Notes: generated by a model from the letters alone, not told the origin. A DNA stretch of 6,243 nucleotides from Desulfobacteraceae bacterium (GCA_002868985.1 PKTV01000500.1:1-6243), one strand, 5' to 3'. Counted from the first letter of the stretch, positions 1 through 5,424 are shown. Numbers and translations are program-made.

Positions 1-2
1 TA

Positions 3-974
3 ATACAGTCAAAAACAATTCAGCACAAAGAGGCTTCAGCAAGTGGTTTGGATACAGATGAAAAACAGGCAGGATATAAATTAACCAAACAATTGTCGTA
101 TGAACAAGAAGACAAGCTTTTAATAATGTTTTATGATTCGGTCAAAACTTCTGCAAAAGACAAATTACCACCGGTTCTTAATGCTTCATCCCCTCTAATT
201 GAAGGCATTGAACAGGGACTCCAATCAAATGTGCCTATTGTAGGTGCAGGTTTAATAGGAGATTATGACCTTGGCCCCACGAAACAGTTTTGCGGCTCTT
301 ATGTTAGCAGCCAAAGTGTTGTGGGAACTATGTTAACCGGTAATTTTACGCCCTATTTTCGAATTATGCACGGTTGCACACCTTTAAGTGGTGTCTATCA
401 TAAAATTACAAAAATGGACAAATCTATTATTTATGAATTGGATGGAAAGCCTATTGTTGAGATGATTGATGCACTTTATGGAAACAGTGATTGGCGACAC
501 CAACGTCCCGTTAACCTTTTGACCATAGGTAAAAACCATGGAAAAAGATATGAACAGCCAATTGAAGAAAATTATGTCAACAGGCTCATTACAGGATGTT
601 TGCCAAATGGAGAGGGCATTGGTATTTTTGAACCAGACTTTGAGACAGGGACAGAAATACAATTTATGTTAAGAGATACGGAAAAAATGATTGAGTCTGC
701 AAAGAAAAATTCCACAGAGTTGATGGACCAGATAAAAGCAGATGGAAAGAAAGCTCTTTTCGGGTTTTATATTGATTGTGCTGGGCGAACATCAGGCTAT
801 TCTAATACCAAAACCGAAGAAGCTTCCGAAATTCAGTCGGTATTTAACCAGCATAATTCGCCATTATTTGGTTTTTACTCTGGTGTTGAAGTGGCCCCTC
901 TTCTTCAAAAAAGTAGAGGGCTTGACTGGACAGGAGTGTTAGTGGTTTTGGCTGGAGAAAAAGATGATGGTTGA
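3..974 (+). CDS. FIST-domain sensory protein, 5'-partial
   Basis: FIST proteins are intracellular sensory modules (FIST_N plus FIST_C) proposed to bind small ligands such as amino acids and to feed kinases, cyclases or regulators. The visible part carries the second half of FIST_N, with the run VGAGLIGDYDLG followed by TKQF (about residues 65-81 counted from the TTG at 48) and YELDGKPIVE near 129-138. FIST_C follows: FGFYIDCAGR near 238-247, then PLFGFYSGVEVAPL near 272-286 and WTGVLVVLAG at the C-terminus. The frame is open through position 3, and the first strands of FIST_N are missing. The gene therefore almost certainly begins upstream of the window, and the TTG at 48, which has no good ribosome site, is not the real start. 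Its stop codon lies inside the next gene (11-base overlap), which indicates translational coupling and a shared pathway with the PAS-HTH regulator. Family call is firm; ligand is unknown. Confidence 0.85.
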   Translation: MQSKTIQHKEASASGLDTDEKQAGYKLTKQLSYEQEDKLLIMFYDSVKTSAKDKLPPVLNASSPLIEGIEQGLQSNVPIVGAGLIGDYDLGPTKQFCGSYVSSQSVVGTMLTGNFTPYFRIMHGCTPLSGVYHKITKMDKSIIYELDGKPIVEMIDALYGNSDWRHQRPVNLLTIGKNHGKRYEQPIEENYVNRLITGCLPNGEGIGIFEPDFETGTEIQFMLRDTEKMIESAKKNSTELMDQIKADGKKALFGFYIDCAGRTSGYSNTKTEEASEIQSVFNQHNSPLFGFYSGVEVAPLLQKSRGLDWTGVLVVLAGEKDDG

Positions 975-2502
975 AGAAAATAAATCTTTAATAGAGCAAT
1001 ATTCTGAATTGGAACAGTCGCTAAAAAAAGCAAAAGAAGAGACAGAGTACTATAAAAATATTGCAGTAGAAACCGGGAGAATACGTTTACGAGAAATTGA
1101 CCAATTATCAAGACTCATCACCGAACGCAAAAAGGCTGAAAAAGCGCTGCGTGAGAGTGAGGAACTTCTCAGAGCTACCGTTGAATCAACTGCAGACGGT
1201 ATCTTGGTAGTTGATGAAAATGGACAGGTTACGCATACAAACAAGCGCTTCGCTCAAATGTGGGAGATCCCTGATGAACTTATCCGAACAAGAGAAGATA
1301 AAAAGCTTTTAGATTTTGTTTTAGGTCAGTTGAAAGAGCCCGAAGTATTCCTTTCAAAGGTTCAGGTTTTATACAAAATATCGGATGAGGATTTCGATGT
1401 GCTCGATTTTAAAGATGGTCGAGTTTTTGAACGTTTTTCGTCTCCTTTGATTCGAGATGGGCAGATAGCAGGTCGAGTATGGAGTTTCAGGGATATAACT
1501 GACCGCAAGAGCGCGGAGCGGGCACTGCGGGAAAGTGAGGGAAAATTTAGGTTTCTCGCAGAAAAGATGGTCGATATCGTTTGGACCATCGACCAGAATT
1601 TTCAAACCACATATGTTAGCCCTTCCATCGAGAACGTGCTGGGCTTTACGCCGGAAGAACGAAAACGGCAACCCTTCGAGGAAATGATTACACCGGAGTC
1701 TCTTCAAAAGGTCCAGGTAATTTTTTTAGAAGAGCTTCAGGGAGATAAGCAGGACACTGCTGATCCATACAGGTCAATCACGGTCGAAGTCGAGTACTAC
1801 CACAAGAACGGCTCTACCGTCTGGATGGAGAACATCGTTAAGGCGATACGGGATCCCGGTGGAGAAGTTGTCGGGATGCATGGCGTCTCGCGCGATATAA
1901 CAGATCGTAAAGAGATGGAGGAAAAGCTGCTAAAAGCCCATGAGAAACTTGAACGACGAGTGGAAGAACGCACTGCTGAACTTGTGTCAGCAAATGCGCA
2001 ATTGAAACATGATGCCATAGAGCGTGAAATAGCACAAAAGGAATTAAAAAAAAGAGAGCAAAAGCTTGAGCTCCAGACCCGAAAACTGGAAGAAATTAAC
2101 ACTGCGCTGAAGGTTATATTGGAAAAAAGAAATGAGGATAAAGTTGAAATTGAAGAAAAAGTGCGTCTTAAAATAAATGAAATGATTTTACATTATTTAG
2201 TGAAACTAAGAAAAAGTCTGTTAAATGAATTGCAACAATCCTATGTAGATATACTGGAATCAAATTTGAATGAAATTACATCTCCATTTTATCAAAGAAT
2301 GGCTTCTAATTTTTATCATTTAACTCCAAAAGAAATTCAGATTGCAGGCCTTATAAAGCAGGGTAAAACCTCAAAAGAGATTGCCGAATTGCTACAATCA
2401 TCTCCCAGGGCCATCGAATTTCATCGCAATAACCTTCGTAAGAAATTTGGCCTAACTAAAACAAAAACCAACCTCGTTACCCACCTTTTGACGCTCAATT
2501 AA
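964..2502 (+). CDS. PAS-PAS-coiled coil-LuxR HTH transcriptional regulator
   Basis: A 512-aa soluble one-component-type regulator with no transmembrane segment and no kinase domain. Domain order: N-terminal coiled coil (about 1-68, ending in KKAEKALRESEE), PAS 1 (about 69-180), PAS 2 (about 190-315), a long charged coiled coil (about 315-410), a helical linker, and a LuxR/FixJ-type helix-turn-helix (about 453-511, LTPKEIQIAGLIKQGKTSKE onward). Each PAS ends with the usual exit motif: RDITDRK at 176-182 and again at 310-316. The start is ATG 964 (or ATG 967), preceded by GGAG at 954-957, and it overlaps the end of the FIST gene. The FIST protein probably supplies the signal and this protein the DNA-binding output; this is inferred from the overlap. 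Base composition is uneven: by my count about 50% GC over 1501-1920 (PAS 2) against about 32% over 2041-2460 (linker and HTH), suggesting a mosaic origin. DNA targets are unknown. Confidence 0.88.
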   Translation: MMVEENKSLIEQYSELEQSLKKAKEETEYYKNIAVETGRIRLREIDQLSRLITERKKAEKALRESEELLRATVESTADGILVVDENGQVTHTNKRFAQMWEIPDELIRTREDKKLLDFVLGQLKEPEVFLSKVQVLYKISDEDFDVLDFKDGRVFERFSSPLIRDGQIAGRVWSFRDITDRKSAERALRESEGKFRFLAEKMVDIVWTIDQNFQTTYVSPSIENVLGFTPEERKRQPFEEMITPESLQKVQVIFLEELQGDKQDTADPYRSITVEVEYYHKNGSTVWMENIVKAIRDPGGEVVGMHGVSRDITDRKEMEEKLLKAHEKLERRVEERTAELVSANAQLKHDAIEREIAQKELKKREQKLELQTRKLEEINTALKVILEKRNEDKVEIEEKVRLKINEMILHYLVKLRKSLLNELQQSYVDILESNLNEITSPFYQRMASNFYHLTPKEIQIAGLIKQGKTSKEIAELLQSSPRAIEFHRNNLRKKFGLTKTKTNLVTHLLTLN

Positions 2503-2543
2503 TACAAGAAACAACCTGATATTAAGCACGTATTTATTTGGTA

Positions 2544-2573
2544 TTTACTTGGGACTGTTTTTATCATTATAAT
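2544..2573 (+). promoter_or_regulatory. Candidate sigma-70 promoter for the response regulator
   Basis: A perfect TATAAT (2568-2573) is preceded at 18 bases by TTTACT (2544-2549), which matches four of six positions of the -35 consensus. It lies in the 240-base spacer before the response regulator gene and would give a leader of about 160 bases. The spacer is AT-rich, so chance matches are likely and the -35 is weak. Confidence 0.35.
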
Positions 2574-2629
2574 TTAAAAAATTATTTAGGCAAGACTCTC
2601 CTGGTTAAAAATATATGAAATCATAACAT

Positions 2630-2653
2630 ATTTTGGTTCAATATAACCAAAAT
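2630..2653. repeat. Perfect 9-bp inverted repeat, operator or leader hairpin
   Basis: ATTTTGGTT at 2630-2638 is repeated inverted as AACCAAAAT at 2645-2653 with a 6-base centre. It is not followed by a T-tract on either strand, so it does not look like an intrinsic terminator. It lies downstream of the candidate promoter and just ahead of the small leader ORF, so it could be a repressor site or an RNA hairpin in the response regulator leader. Confidence 0.4.
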
Positions 2654-2662
2654 TAGGGATTC

Positions 2663-2740
2663 ATGGACGAAAATTTACTTATATTACTCATATCCCTGAA
2701 CGCAGATCTGGCAATGAAAAAAAATGAGACTATCATTTAA
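2663..2740 (+). CDS. Possible 25-codon leader peptide before the response regulator
   Basis: An ATG at 2663 opens a 25-codon frame (MDENLLILLI at the start, rich in Leu and Ile, ending KNETII) that stops with TAA at 2738-2740, two bases before the response regulator ATG at 2743. AGGGA at 2655-2659 could be a ribosome site, but it is only three bases from the ATG, which is close. Such spacing fits a translationally coupled upstream ORF or leader peptide. Short frames also occur by chance, so this is a weak call based on position alone. Confidence 0.25.
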   Translation: MDENLLILLISLNADLAMKKNETII

Positions 2741-2742
2741 GG

Positions 2743-3399
2743 ATGTCATACATAATGATTGAAATATTAAAAAAAATGTTTGAATCTAACCCGGAAAAAT
2801 CGACAATTGTAATTAAAGATACATGTTCAGACTGCGGATGCGAGACAATCATTGAGATAACACCCACATCAGAAGGATTTGGATTAGAGGGTGGAATTTT
2901 ATTTAAATGTTCACCGGACGAGTATTTAGCGAAGTGTTCTGTTTGTCACGATGAAAGCCCAAAGACAAATGACAATCAAAAAAGAGAAAACAATTTCATA
3001 AAGATATTAATTGTTGAAGATGAACCAACATCAAGAAAGACATTAAACTCATTTCTTCTTACCCTTGGTGAAGTTGATATTGCCGTTAATGGCAACAAGG
3101 CCATTACCGCTGTTGAAAAAGCCATTGAAAATAATAAGCCCTATGAATTGATCTTTTTAGATATCATCATGCCTGAATTAGATGGAATTACGACCCTGAA
3201 AAAAATTAGACGATTGGAAACTCAACATGAGGTAAATGAGCACGCTAAATCCAAGGTAATTATGACTTCAGCAAATACCGACAAAGATGTAATCTTAAAA
3301 GCGGCACATGCAGGTTGCACAAGTTATATGATTAAGCCGATAGATAAAACTCGTCTTTATAATGAAATTCGCAAGCATGGATTTGACACGCAAGAATAG
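2743..3399 (+). CDS. Orphan response regulator: Cys-rich N-terminus plus CheY-like receiver
   Basis: A 218-aa cytoplasmic protein. The receiver domain (about 86-215) has the full active site: acidic pair E92/D93 (ILIVEDE), phospho-acceptor D140 (IFLDIIMPELDG), T175 (KVIMTSA) and K198 (MIKPI). It should be phosphorylatable, but there is no DNA-binding or enzymatic output domain. The first 83 residues carry six cysteines, including CxxC pairs at C28/C31 and C65/C68 about 33 residues apart plus C33 and C56. This is the spacing of a zinc-ribbon-like or redox-active fold. The start at ATG 2743 is uncertain: the only Shine-Dalgarno-like run, AAGGA at 2739-2743, overlaps it and is better placed for ATG 2755 (fifth codon, MIEILKK). 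No histidine kinase is in the window; the partner may be elsewhere or the upstream PAS regulator pathway may be linked. Receiver call is firm; zinc binding is inference. Confidence 0.88.
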   Translation: MSYIMIEILKKMFESNPEKSTIVIKDTCSDCGCETIIEITPTSEGFGLEGGILFKCSPDEYLAKCSVCHDESPKTNDNQKRENNFIKILIVEDEPTSRKTLNSFLLTLGEVDIAVNGNKAITAVEKAIENNKPYELIFLDIIMPELDGITTLKKIRRLETQHEVNEHAKSKVIMTSANTDKDVILKAAHAGCTSYMIKPIDKTRLYNEIRKHGFDTQE

Positions 3400-3941
3400 A
3401 ACCAATCTTACTTTTTAGGCAAATCGAACTCCTCAATTTTGCTCTTTGTATTTTTGAATATCTAAATGCCCCAAATAGCTAAACCCTAAACTTACCTTTG
3501 ATATTCTTTTCAGATCGATGGACAATCTCGTCGCTATTTTGATAACCTCTATTTCATTATAATGTGTGTGATTCGACTGTAAAATTGAGTTCGTAGATTA
3601 TACTGGATGCATACTAACTTATAATTTTATTAATAATTTTTTTTTCAATAATAGCAGCATATTATTTTCATATATATAATGTAACAGTTTTACATTGATA
3701 TTATATATTTTGCGGTGAAGTGTAACGTTTGAATGCAACGATTTTAAGTATCGATTAAGAGAATTGAAACAAATCCATGGGAAGTTTCAGTCAATCTTGT
3801 ATGAGGCAATTTTAAAAAATATCTCTATGTTTATCAGGGTTTCTTTCGAGTTACTTCTATTCTGTAAGATTTGATAATGGTTCGAATTGACTTTAGAAAA
3901 TGGTTTTACTGGCGTTTACTTTTGGTTACTTGATTATCATA
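3400..3941. other. AT-rich non-coding stretch
   Basis: There is no frame with a ribosome site and protein-like composition here on either strand. Composition is very AT-rich (for example 12 of 60 GC over 3601-3660). I see no clear terminator for the response regulator gene. Recognisable items are a palindrome at 3678-3696 and a single CRISPR-repeat-like 36-mer at 3735-3770, both listed separately. Confidence 0.6.
3678..3696. repeat. Operator-like palindrome in intergenic DNA
   Basis: AATGTAA (3678-3684) and TTACATT (3690-3696) form perfect 7-bp inverted arms around a 5-base centre. The 19-base size and the arm spacing of one helical turn suit a dimeric regulator such as a helix-turn-helix protein. 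There is no adjacent coding gene, and the surrounding DNA is so AT-rich that chance is possible. Confidence 0.3.
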
Positions 3942-4109
3942 GGACGATGAACTTCGAATCCGTAGGTCCAAGGGCAGCCTGCCCCGTATTTATTACGGTG
4001 AATCCTGTCCCCGCAAAGAGGGATTTCACATCATTTATTTAAAACAAAGGTGTTCAACGAGCGTGCCAAAAATAAGCAGATGATAAAACAATAAGCATCT
4101 GCTTTTTTT
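3942..4109 (+). ncRNA. Candidate structured non-coding RNA ending at a terminator
   Basis: A GC-rich island (34 of 60 GC over 3961-4020) in AT-rich DNA is packed with consecutive pairings. GGAC 3942-3945 can pair with GTCC 3966-3969. GGGCAG/CTGCCC pair across 3972-3984, and CCGTA/TACGG across 3984-3998 around a 5-base loop. GTGAATCC 3998-4005 pairs with GGATTTCAC 4021-4029 with one bulged T. An intrinsic terminator follows at 4074-4109. This is how a small structured RNA looks in a low-GC genome. I find no good promoter immediately upstream, and no match to SRP RNA, tmRNA, 6S RNA or a known riboswitch that I can recognise. Alternatives are a dispersed palindromic repeat or the leader of a lost gene. 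Strand is assigned from the terminator. Confidence 0.3.
4074..4109 (+). terminator. Intrinsic terminator, possibly bidirectional
   Basis: AAGCAGATG (4074-4082) pairs perfectly with CATCTGCTT (4096-4104) around a 13-base loop, and a seven-T run covers 4103-4109. Upstream there are five As (4068-4072) before one unpaired T. Read on the minus strand, the same hairpin is therefore followed by ATTTTT, so it could stop transcription from both sides. Confidence 0.8.
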
Positions 4110-4110
4110 G

Positions 4111-4197
4111 TGCCTTCCGGCAGGGTCGGACCAAGTCGGCAGGTTGAGCGTTAGCGAAATCCCGCCGCTTTTCAGGCGGGGGGAGCCTATCCCGTGG
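4111..4197. other. GC-rich palindromic island between terminator and promoter
   Basis: About 64% GC over 4111-4200 by my count, in sharp contrast with the flanks. It contains CCCGCC (4161-4166) pairing with GGCGGG (4175-4180) around an 8-base loop, and it ends in GCCTATCCCGTGG (4185-4197), which recurs exactly at 4362-4374. No frame on either strand looks like a protein. It may be a dispersed repeat unit, or a minus-strand RNA running from the promoter region at 4222-4250 into the terminator at 4074-4109. Confidence 0.35.
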
Positions 4198-4221
4198 TTC
4201 ATTCTTTAATCTACCTAATAA

Positions 4222-4250
4222 AAAATACTTGACATGCCACAATGTGGCAA
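4222..4250 (-). promoter_or_regulatory. Possible divergent promoter sharing the same palindrome
   Basis: On the minus strand, TTGCCA (4250-4245, five of six for -35) is followed after 17 bases by TATTTT (4227-4222, four of six for -10). It overlaps the plus-strand promoter and the palindrome, so one regulator could control both directions. A leftward transcript from about 4215 would cross the GC-rich island and reach the bidirectional terminator. Weak call. Confidence 0.22.
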
Positions 4251-4257
4251 TTATTGT
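4229..4257 (+). promoter_or_regulatory. Near-consensus promoter with palindromic operator in its spacer
   Basis: TTGACA (4229-4234, perfect -35) and TATTGT (4252-4257, four of six for -10) are separated by the ideal 17 bases. Within that spacer, TGCCACA-A-TGTGGCA (4235-4249) is a perfect 15-base palindrome. A repressor bound there would block RNA polymerase directly; alternatively a MerR-type activator could act at such a site, although those prefer 19-base spacers. Transcription would start near 4264 and run into the terminator at 4309-4352. Confidence 0.55.
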
Positions 4258-4263
4258 TTTCAT

Positions 4264-4352
4264 AGATATAAAAATGCCATTTATGTCTCTGTTTTACTCC
4301 TTTATGTGAAACCCTTGGGAATCCCATTTTATCTCCCAGGGGTTTTCTTTTT
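4264..4352 (+). ncRNA. Candidate regulated small RNA of about 90 bases
   Basis: The unit lies between a strong promoter with an embedded operator and a strong intrinsic terminator, and it encodes no protein of normal size. Its only frame is an ATG at 4274 with 11 codons (MPFMSLFYSFM) ending in TGA at 4307-4309, exactly where the terminator stem begins, and it has no Shine-Dalgarno sequence. It could thus be a small RNA whose 3' end is the terminator hairpin, or an attenuation-type leader. No gene follows closely (next CDS at 4768), which favours the small RNA. The start site is estimated from the -10 position. Confidence 0.35.
4309..4352 (+). terminator. Intrinsic terminator of the short unit
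   Basis: AAACCCTTGGGA (4309-4320) pairs with TCCCAGGGGTTT (4334-4345) over 12 bp with one T-G wobble and a 13-base loop. It is followed by a T-rich tail through 4352 interrupted by one C. Stem strength and tail are those of an efficient Rho-independent terminator for rightward transcription. Confidence 0.8.
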
Positions 4353-4374
4353 GCCAGGGCCGCCTATCCCGTGG

Positions 4375-4648
4375 GCTTAATGGTTTACTCGGCAACATTG
4401 ACCTGACCCCCAAAACCCACAGACAATGCAAACTGCATTCCCAAACTACTGCACACAGATCTTTTAAAAACTTAGCCACACCAGAACATGCATCAGAATT
4501 ATTTCATGACCATTTTCTGATAAGCATATCCCACGTCATATTCATTTATTGATAAATATCCCCACCATTCGTCAAACTTTTGACGGTAGATATCATTTCA
4601 ATTCAATCAAGAAATACAAATTAACCCATTGTAATATATCATTAAAAC
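4375..4648. other. Non-coding stretch with several short palindromes
   Basis: No supported gene on either strand. Small inverted repeats are present: AATGCA/TGCATT at 4425-4439, ATCAGAA/TTCTGAT at 4492-4521 with a 16-base centre, ATTTAT/ATAAAT at 4544-4557, and CGTCAAA/TTTGACG at 4570-4585. None has a T-tract, so they are operator-like rather than terminator-like. The last is the most regular and lies about 65 bases ahead of the -35 of the downstream operon. Confidence 0.45.
4570..4585. promoter_or_regulatory. 16-base palindrome upstream of the small-protein operon
   Basis: CGTCAAA-CT-TTTGACG is perfectly symmetric with 7-bp arms. Its place upstream of the operon promoter suits an activator site. 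No matching consensus is recognised, so this is a positional inference. Confidence 0.3.
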
Positions 4649-4676
4649 TTGAAATAAATTTTGTGGTACATATTAT
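4649..4676 (+). promoter_or_regulatory. Candidate sigma-70 promoter of the small-protein operon
   Basis: TTGAAA (4649-4654) and TATTAT (4671-4676) match the -35 and -10 consensus at five of six positions each and are separated by 16 bases. A start near 4683 leaves a leader of about 85 bases before the first ATG at 4768. Confidence 0.5.
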
Positions 4677-4754
4677 GCATTTGGTAAGAAACACCTTGTG
4701 TCGTAACGAATGAGTGTACCCATAATAGTAGAAAATTTATAGATTCCAAGTGTT

Positions 4755-4759
4755 GGGAG
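4755..4759 (+). promoter_or_regulatory. Shine-Dalgarno that decides the start at 4768
   Basis: GGGAG ends eight bases before the ATG at 4768, which is ideal. An in-frame GTG at 4750 would place this motif inside the coding sequence and has no ribosome site of its own, so the ATG is preferred. Confidence 0.75.
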
Positions 4760-4767
4760 ATGAAACT

Positions 4768-4983
4768 ATGTTGCAAGGAATTATAGCAGGATGGATATTT
4801 ATATTATTTATGGCGGCTTTGTTTGTTGACGAGAATTTACGTCATGCAATACCTAGTGCTTTTGGTGTTTTATTGGCAGTTGTTGTTGTTACTATACCTA
4901 TATGGGCACCCATAGTACTGGACAATAAGCACAAGAGGGAAAAGGCAAAGAAACAAGTGGTCGAGATTGAAGTCTTTAAATAA
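4768..4983 (+). CDS. Small two-helix inner-membrane protein, unknown family
   Basis: A 71-aa protein with two hydrophobic segments, about residues 2-20 (ending LFMAALFV) and about 29-53 (containing GVLLAVVVVTIPIW). They are joined by a short charged loop (DENLRHAIP), and a lysine-rich tail (NKHKREKAKK) follows. The positive-inside rule places both ends in the cytoplasm and the loop in the periplasm. ATG 4768 is chosen over an in-frame GTG at 4750 because of its Shine-Dalgarno sequence. It is the first gene of a three-gene unit; the next start is 13 bases downstream and encodes an exported protein, so a role in the envelope is likely. I recognise no family. The hydrophobic hairpin resembles small membrane partner or assembly proteins, but holins and toxins can look similar. 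Confidence 0.7.
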   Translation: MLQGIIAGWIFILFMAALFVDENLRHAIPSAFGVLLAVVVVTIPIWAPIVLDNKHKREKAKKQVVEIEVFK

Positions 4984-4996
4984 TCGAGACGAAATC

Positions 4997-5401
4997 ATGA
5001 AGAAAATAATAGTAGCAGTTCTTATAATAGCCTTTATACCTATAAGTTATGCAGGTGCTGAGGATAAACAAACTGTAGATCCGGCCAAGGATAAAACAGT
5101 TACCTCATGGAAAGGATATGTCGTTCCTCCTGAATACAAATACTATTTTTATAAAGAAGGGATGACCGTTGAGAGTGAGAATAAAGACTTCTCAGAATGT
5201 ATGATGGCGTCATTAAGAAAACCTATTGGGGTTGGAACATATGCCAGCAAACAACGCCAGGTTTTTTGGGGCATGAAAGACCCTATATATGAGTTCATGA
5301 AGATCTATATGCATTTGGGAATTTGTATGGAAGATAGAGGTTATGTCATTAAAGAACACTCAATGATTCCTGAGCCAGATCCAGATTTTCCAAATGATTA
5401 A
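4997..5401 (+). CDS. Exported two-cysteine protein, unknown family
   Basis: 134 aa with a clear Sec signal peptide: MKK, a hydrophobic core IIVAVLIIAFIPIS, and an AGA signal peptidase I site at 19-21, leaving a mature protein of about 113 residues beginning EDKQ. It is not a lipoprotein, as no Cys follows the core. The mature part has exactly two cysteines, C68 (in DFSECMM) and C110 (in GICMEDRGY), likely joined by a disulfide in the periplasm. The C-M-x-x-x-G-Y pattern is common in small envelope proteins of proteobacteria. Several aromatic residues (YKYYFYKEG, 47-55) and a Pro-rich tail (PEPDPDFP) are notable. The start at ATG 4997 is chosen because it gives a proper signal peptide; a TTG at 4967 in frame overlaps the previous gene. 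The Shine-Dalgarno (GAG at 4986-4988) is weak, so expression may depend on coupling to the membrane protein gene 13 bases upstream. Confidence 0.75.
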   Translation: MKKIIVAVLIIAFIPISYAGAEDKQTVDPAKDKTVTSWKGYVVPPEYKYYFYKEGMTVESENKDFSECMMASLRKPIGVGTYASKQRQVFWGMKDPIYEFMKIYMHLGICMEDRGYVIKEHSMIPEPDPDFPND

Positions 5402-5412
5402 ATTTGTATTAT

Positions 5413-5419
5413 GGAGGGT
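5413..5419 (+). promoter_or_regulatory. Very strong Shine-Dalgarno for the third operon gene
   Basis: GGAGGGT has its GGAGG core (5413-5417) seven bases from the ATG at 5425. It is the best ribosome site in the window and is the main reason to accept the short gene that follows as real. Confidence 0.7.
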
Positions 5420-5424
5420 GAAGT

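Larger units (their letters stand above)
4185..4374 (+). repeat. Pair of 13-bp direct repeats flanking the small RNA cassette
   Basis: GCCTATCCCGTGG occurs at 4185-4197 and at 4362-4374, identical over 13 bases and 177 bases apart. The two copies bracket the palindromic promoter and the terminated short unit. They could be remnants of a duplication or insertion, or a shared protein or RNA site. Confidence 0.5.

Noticed and set aside
1369..2102. Several long minus-strand frames opposite the PAS-HTH gene
   Set aside because: They are antisense to clear PAS domains, and their Ser/Arg-rich translations are what reversed charged coiled-coil codons give.
3735..3770. A CRISPR array
   Set aside because: Only one repeat-like unit is present, with no second copy at spacer distance and no cas genes; kept only as a low-interest observation.
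3952..3961. CTTCGAATCC, which looks like a tRNA T-loop or the tRNA end of an att site; a similar TTCGAAT lies at 3881-3887
   Set aside because: The flanking bases do not form a T-stem, and there is no anticodon arm, acceptor stem or CCA end, so no tRNA or tRNA remnant can be built.
3960..4030. Bacterial SRP RNA or a c-di-GMP riboswitch, because of short matches such as AGGTCC and GCAAAG
   Set aside because: The conserved SRP tetraloop helix and the GEMM core motifs are absent; only scattered short words match.
3947..4042. 31-codon frame (MNFESVGPRA at the start) on the plus strand inside the hairpin-rich element
   Set aside because: The only ribosome-like sequence, AGGA, is two bases from the ATG, which is too close, and the DNA is better explained by its stem-loops. 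It could still be a short peptide gene, but I cannot support it.
4054..4263. Leftward 69-codon frame crossing the promoter, the GC-rich island and the terminator
   Set aside because: It runs through a strong hairpin terminator and a palindromic promoter, has no ribosome site and has a composition typical of a chance frame in GC-rich non-coding DNA.
4294..4479. Leftward 61-codon frame over the second terminator
   Set aside because: It has no ribosome site, overlaps the terminator hairpin and one 13-bp repeat, and does not look like a protein.
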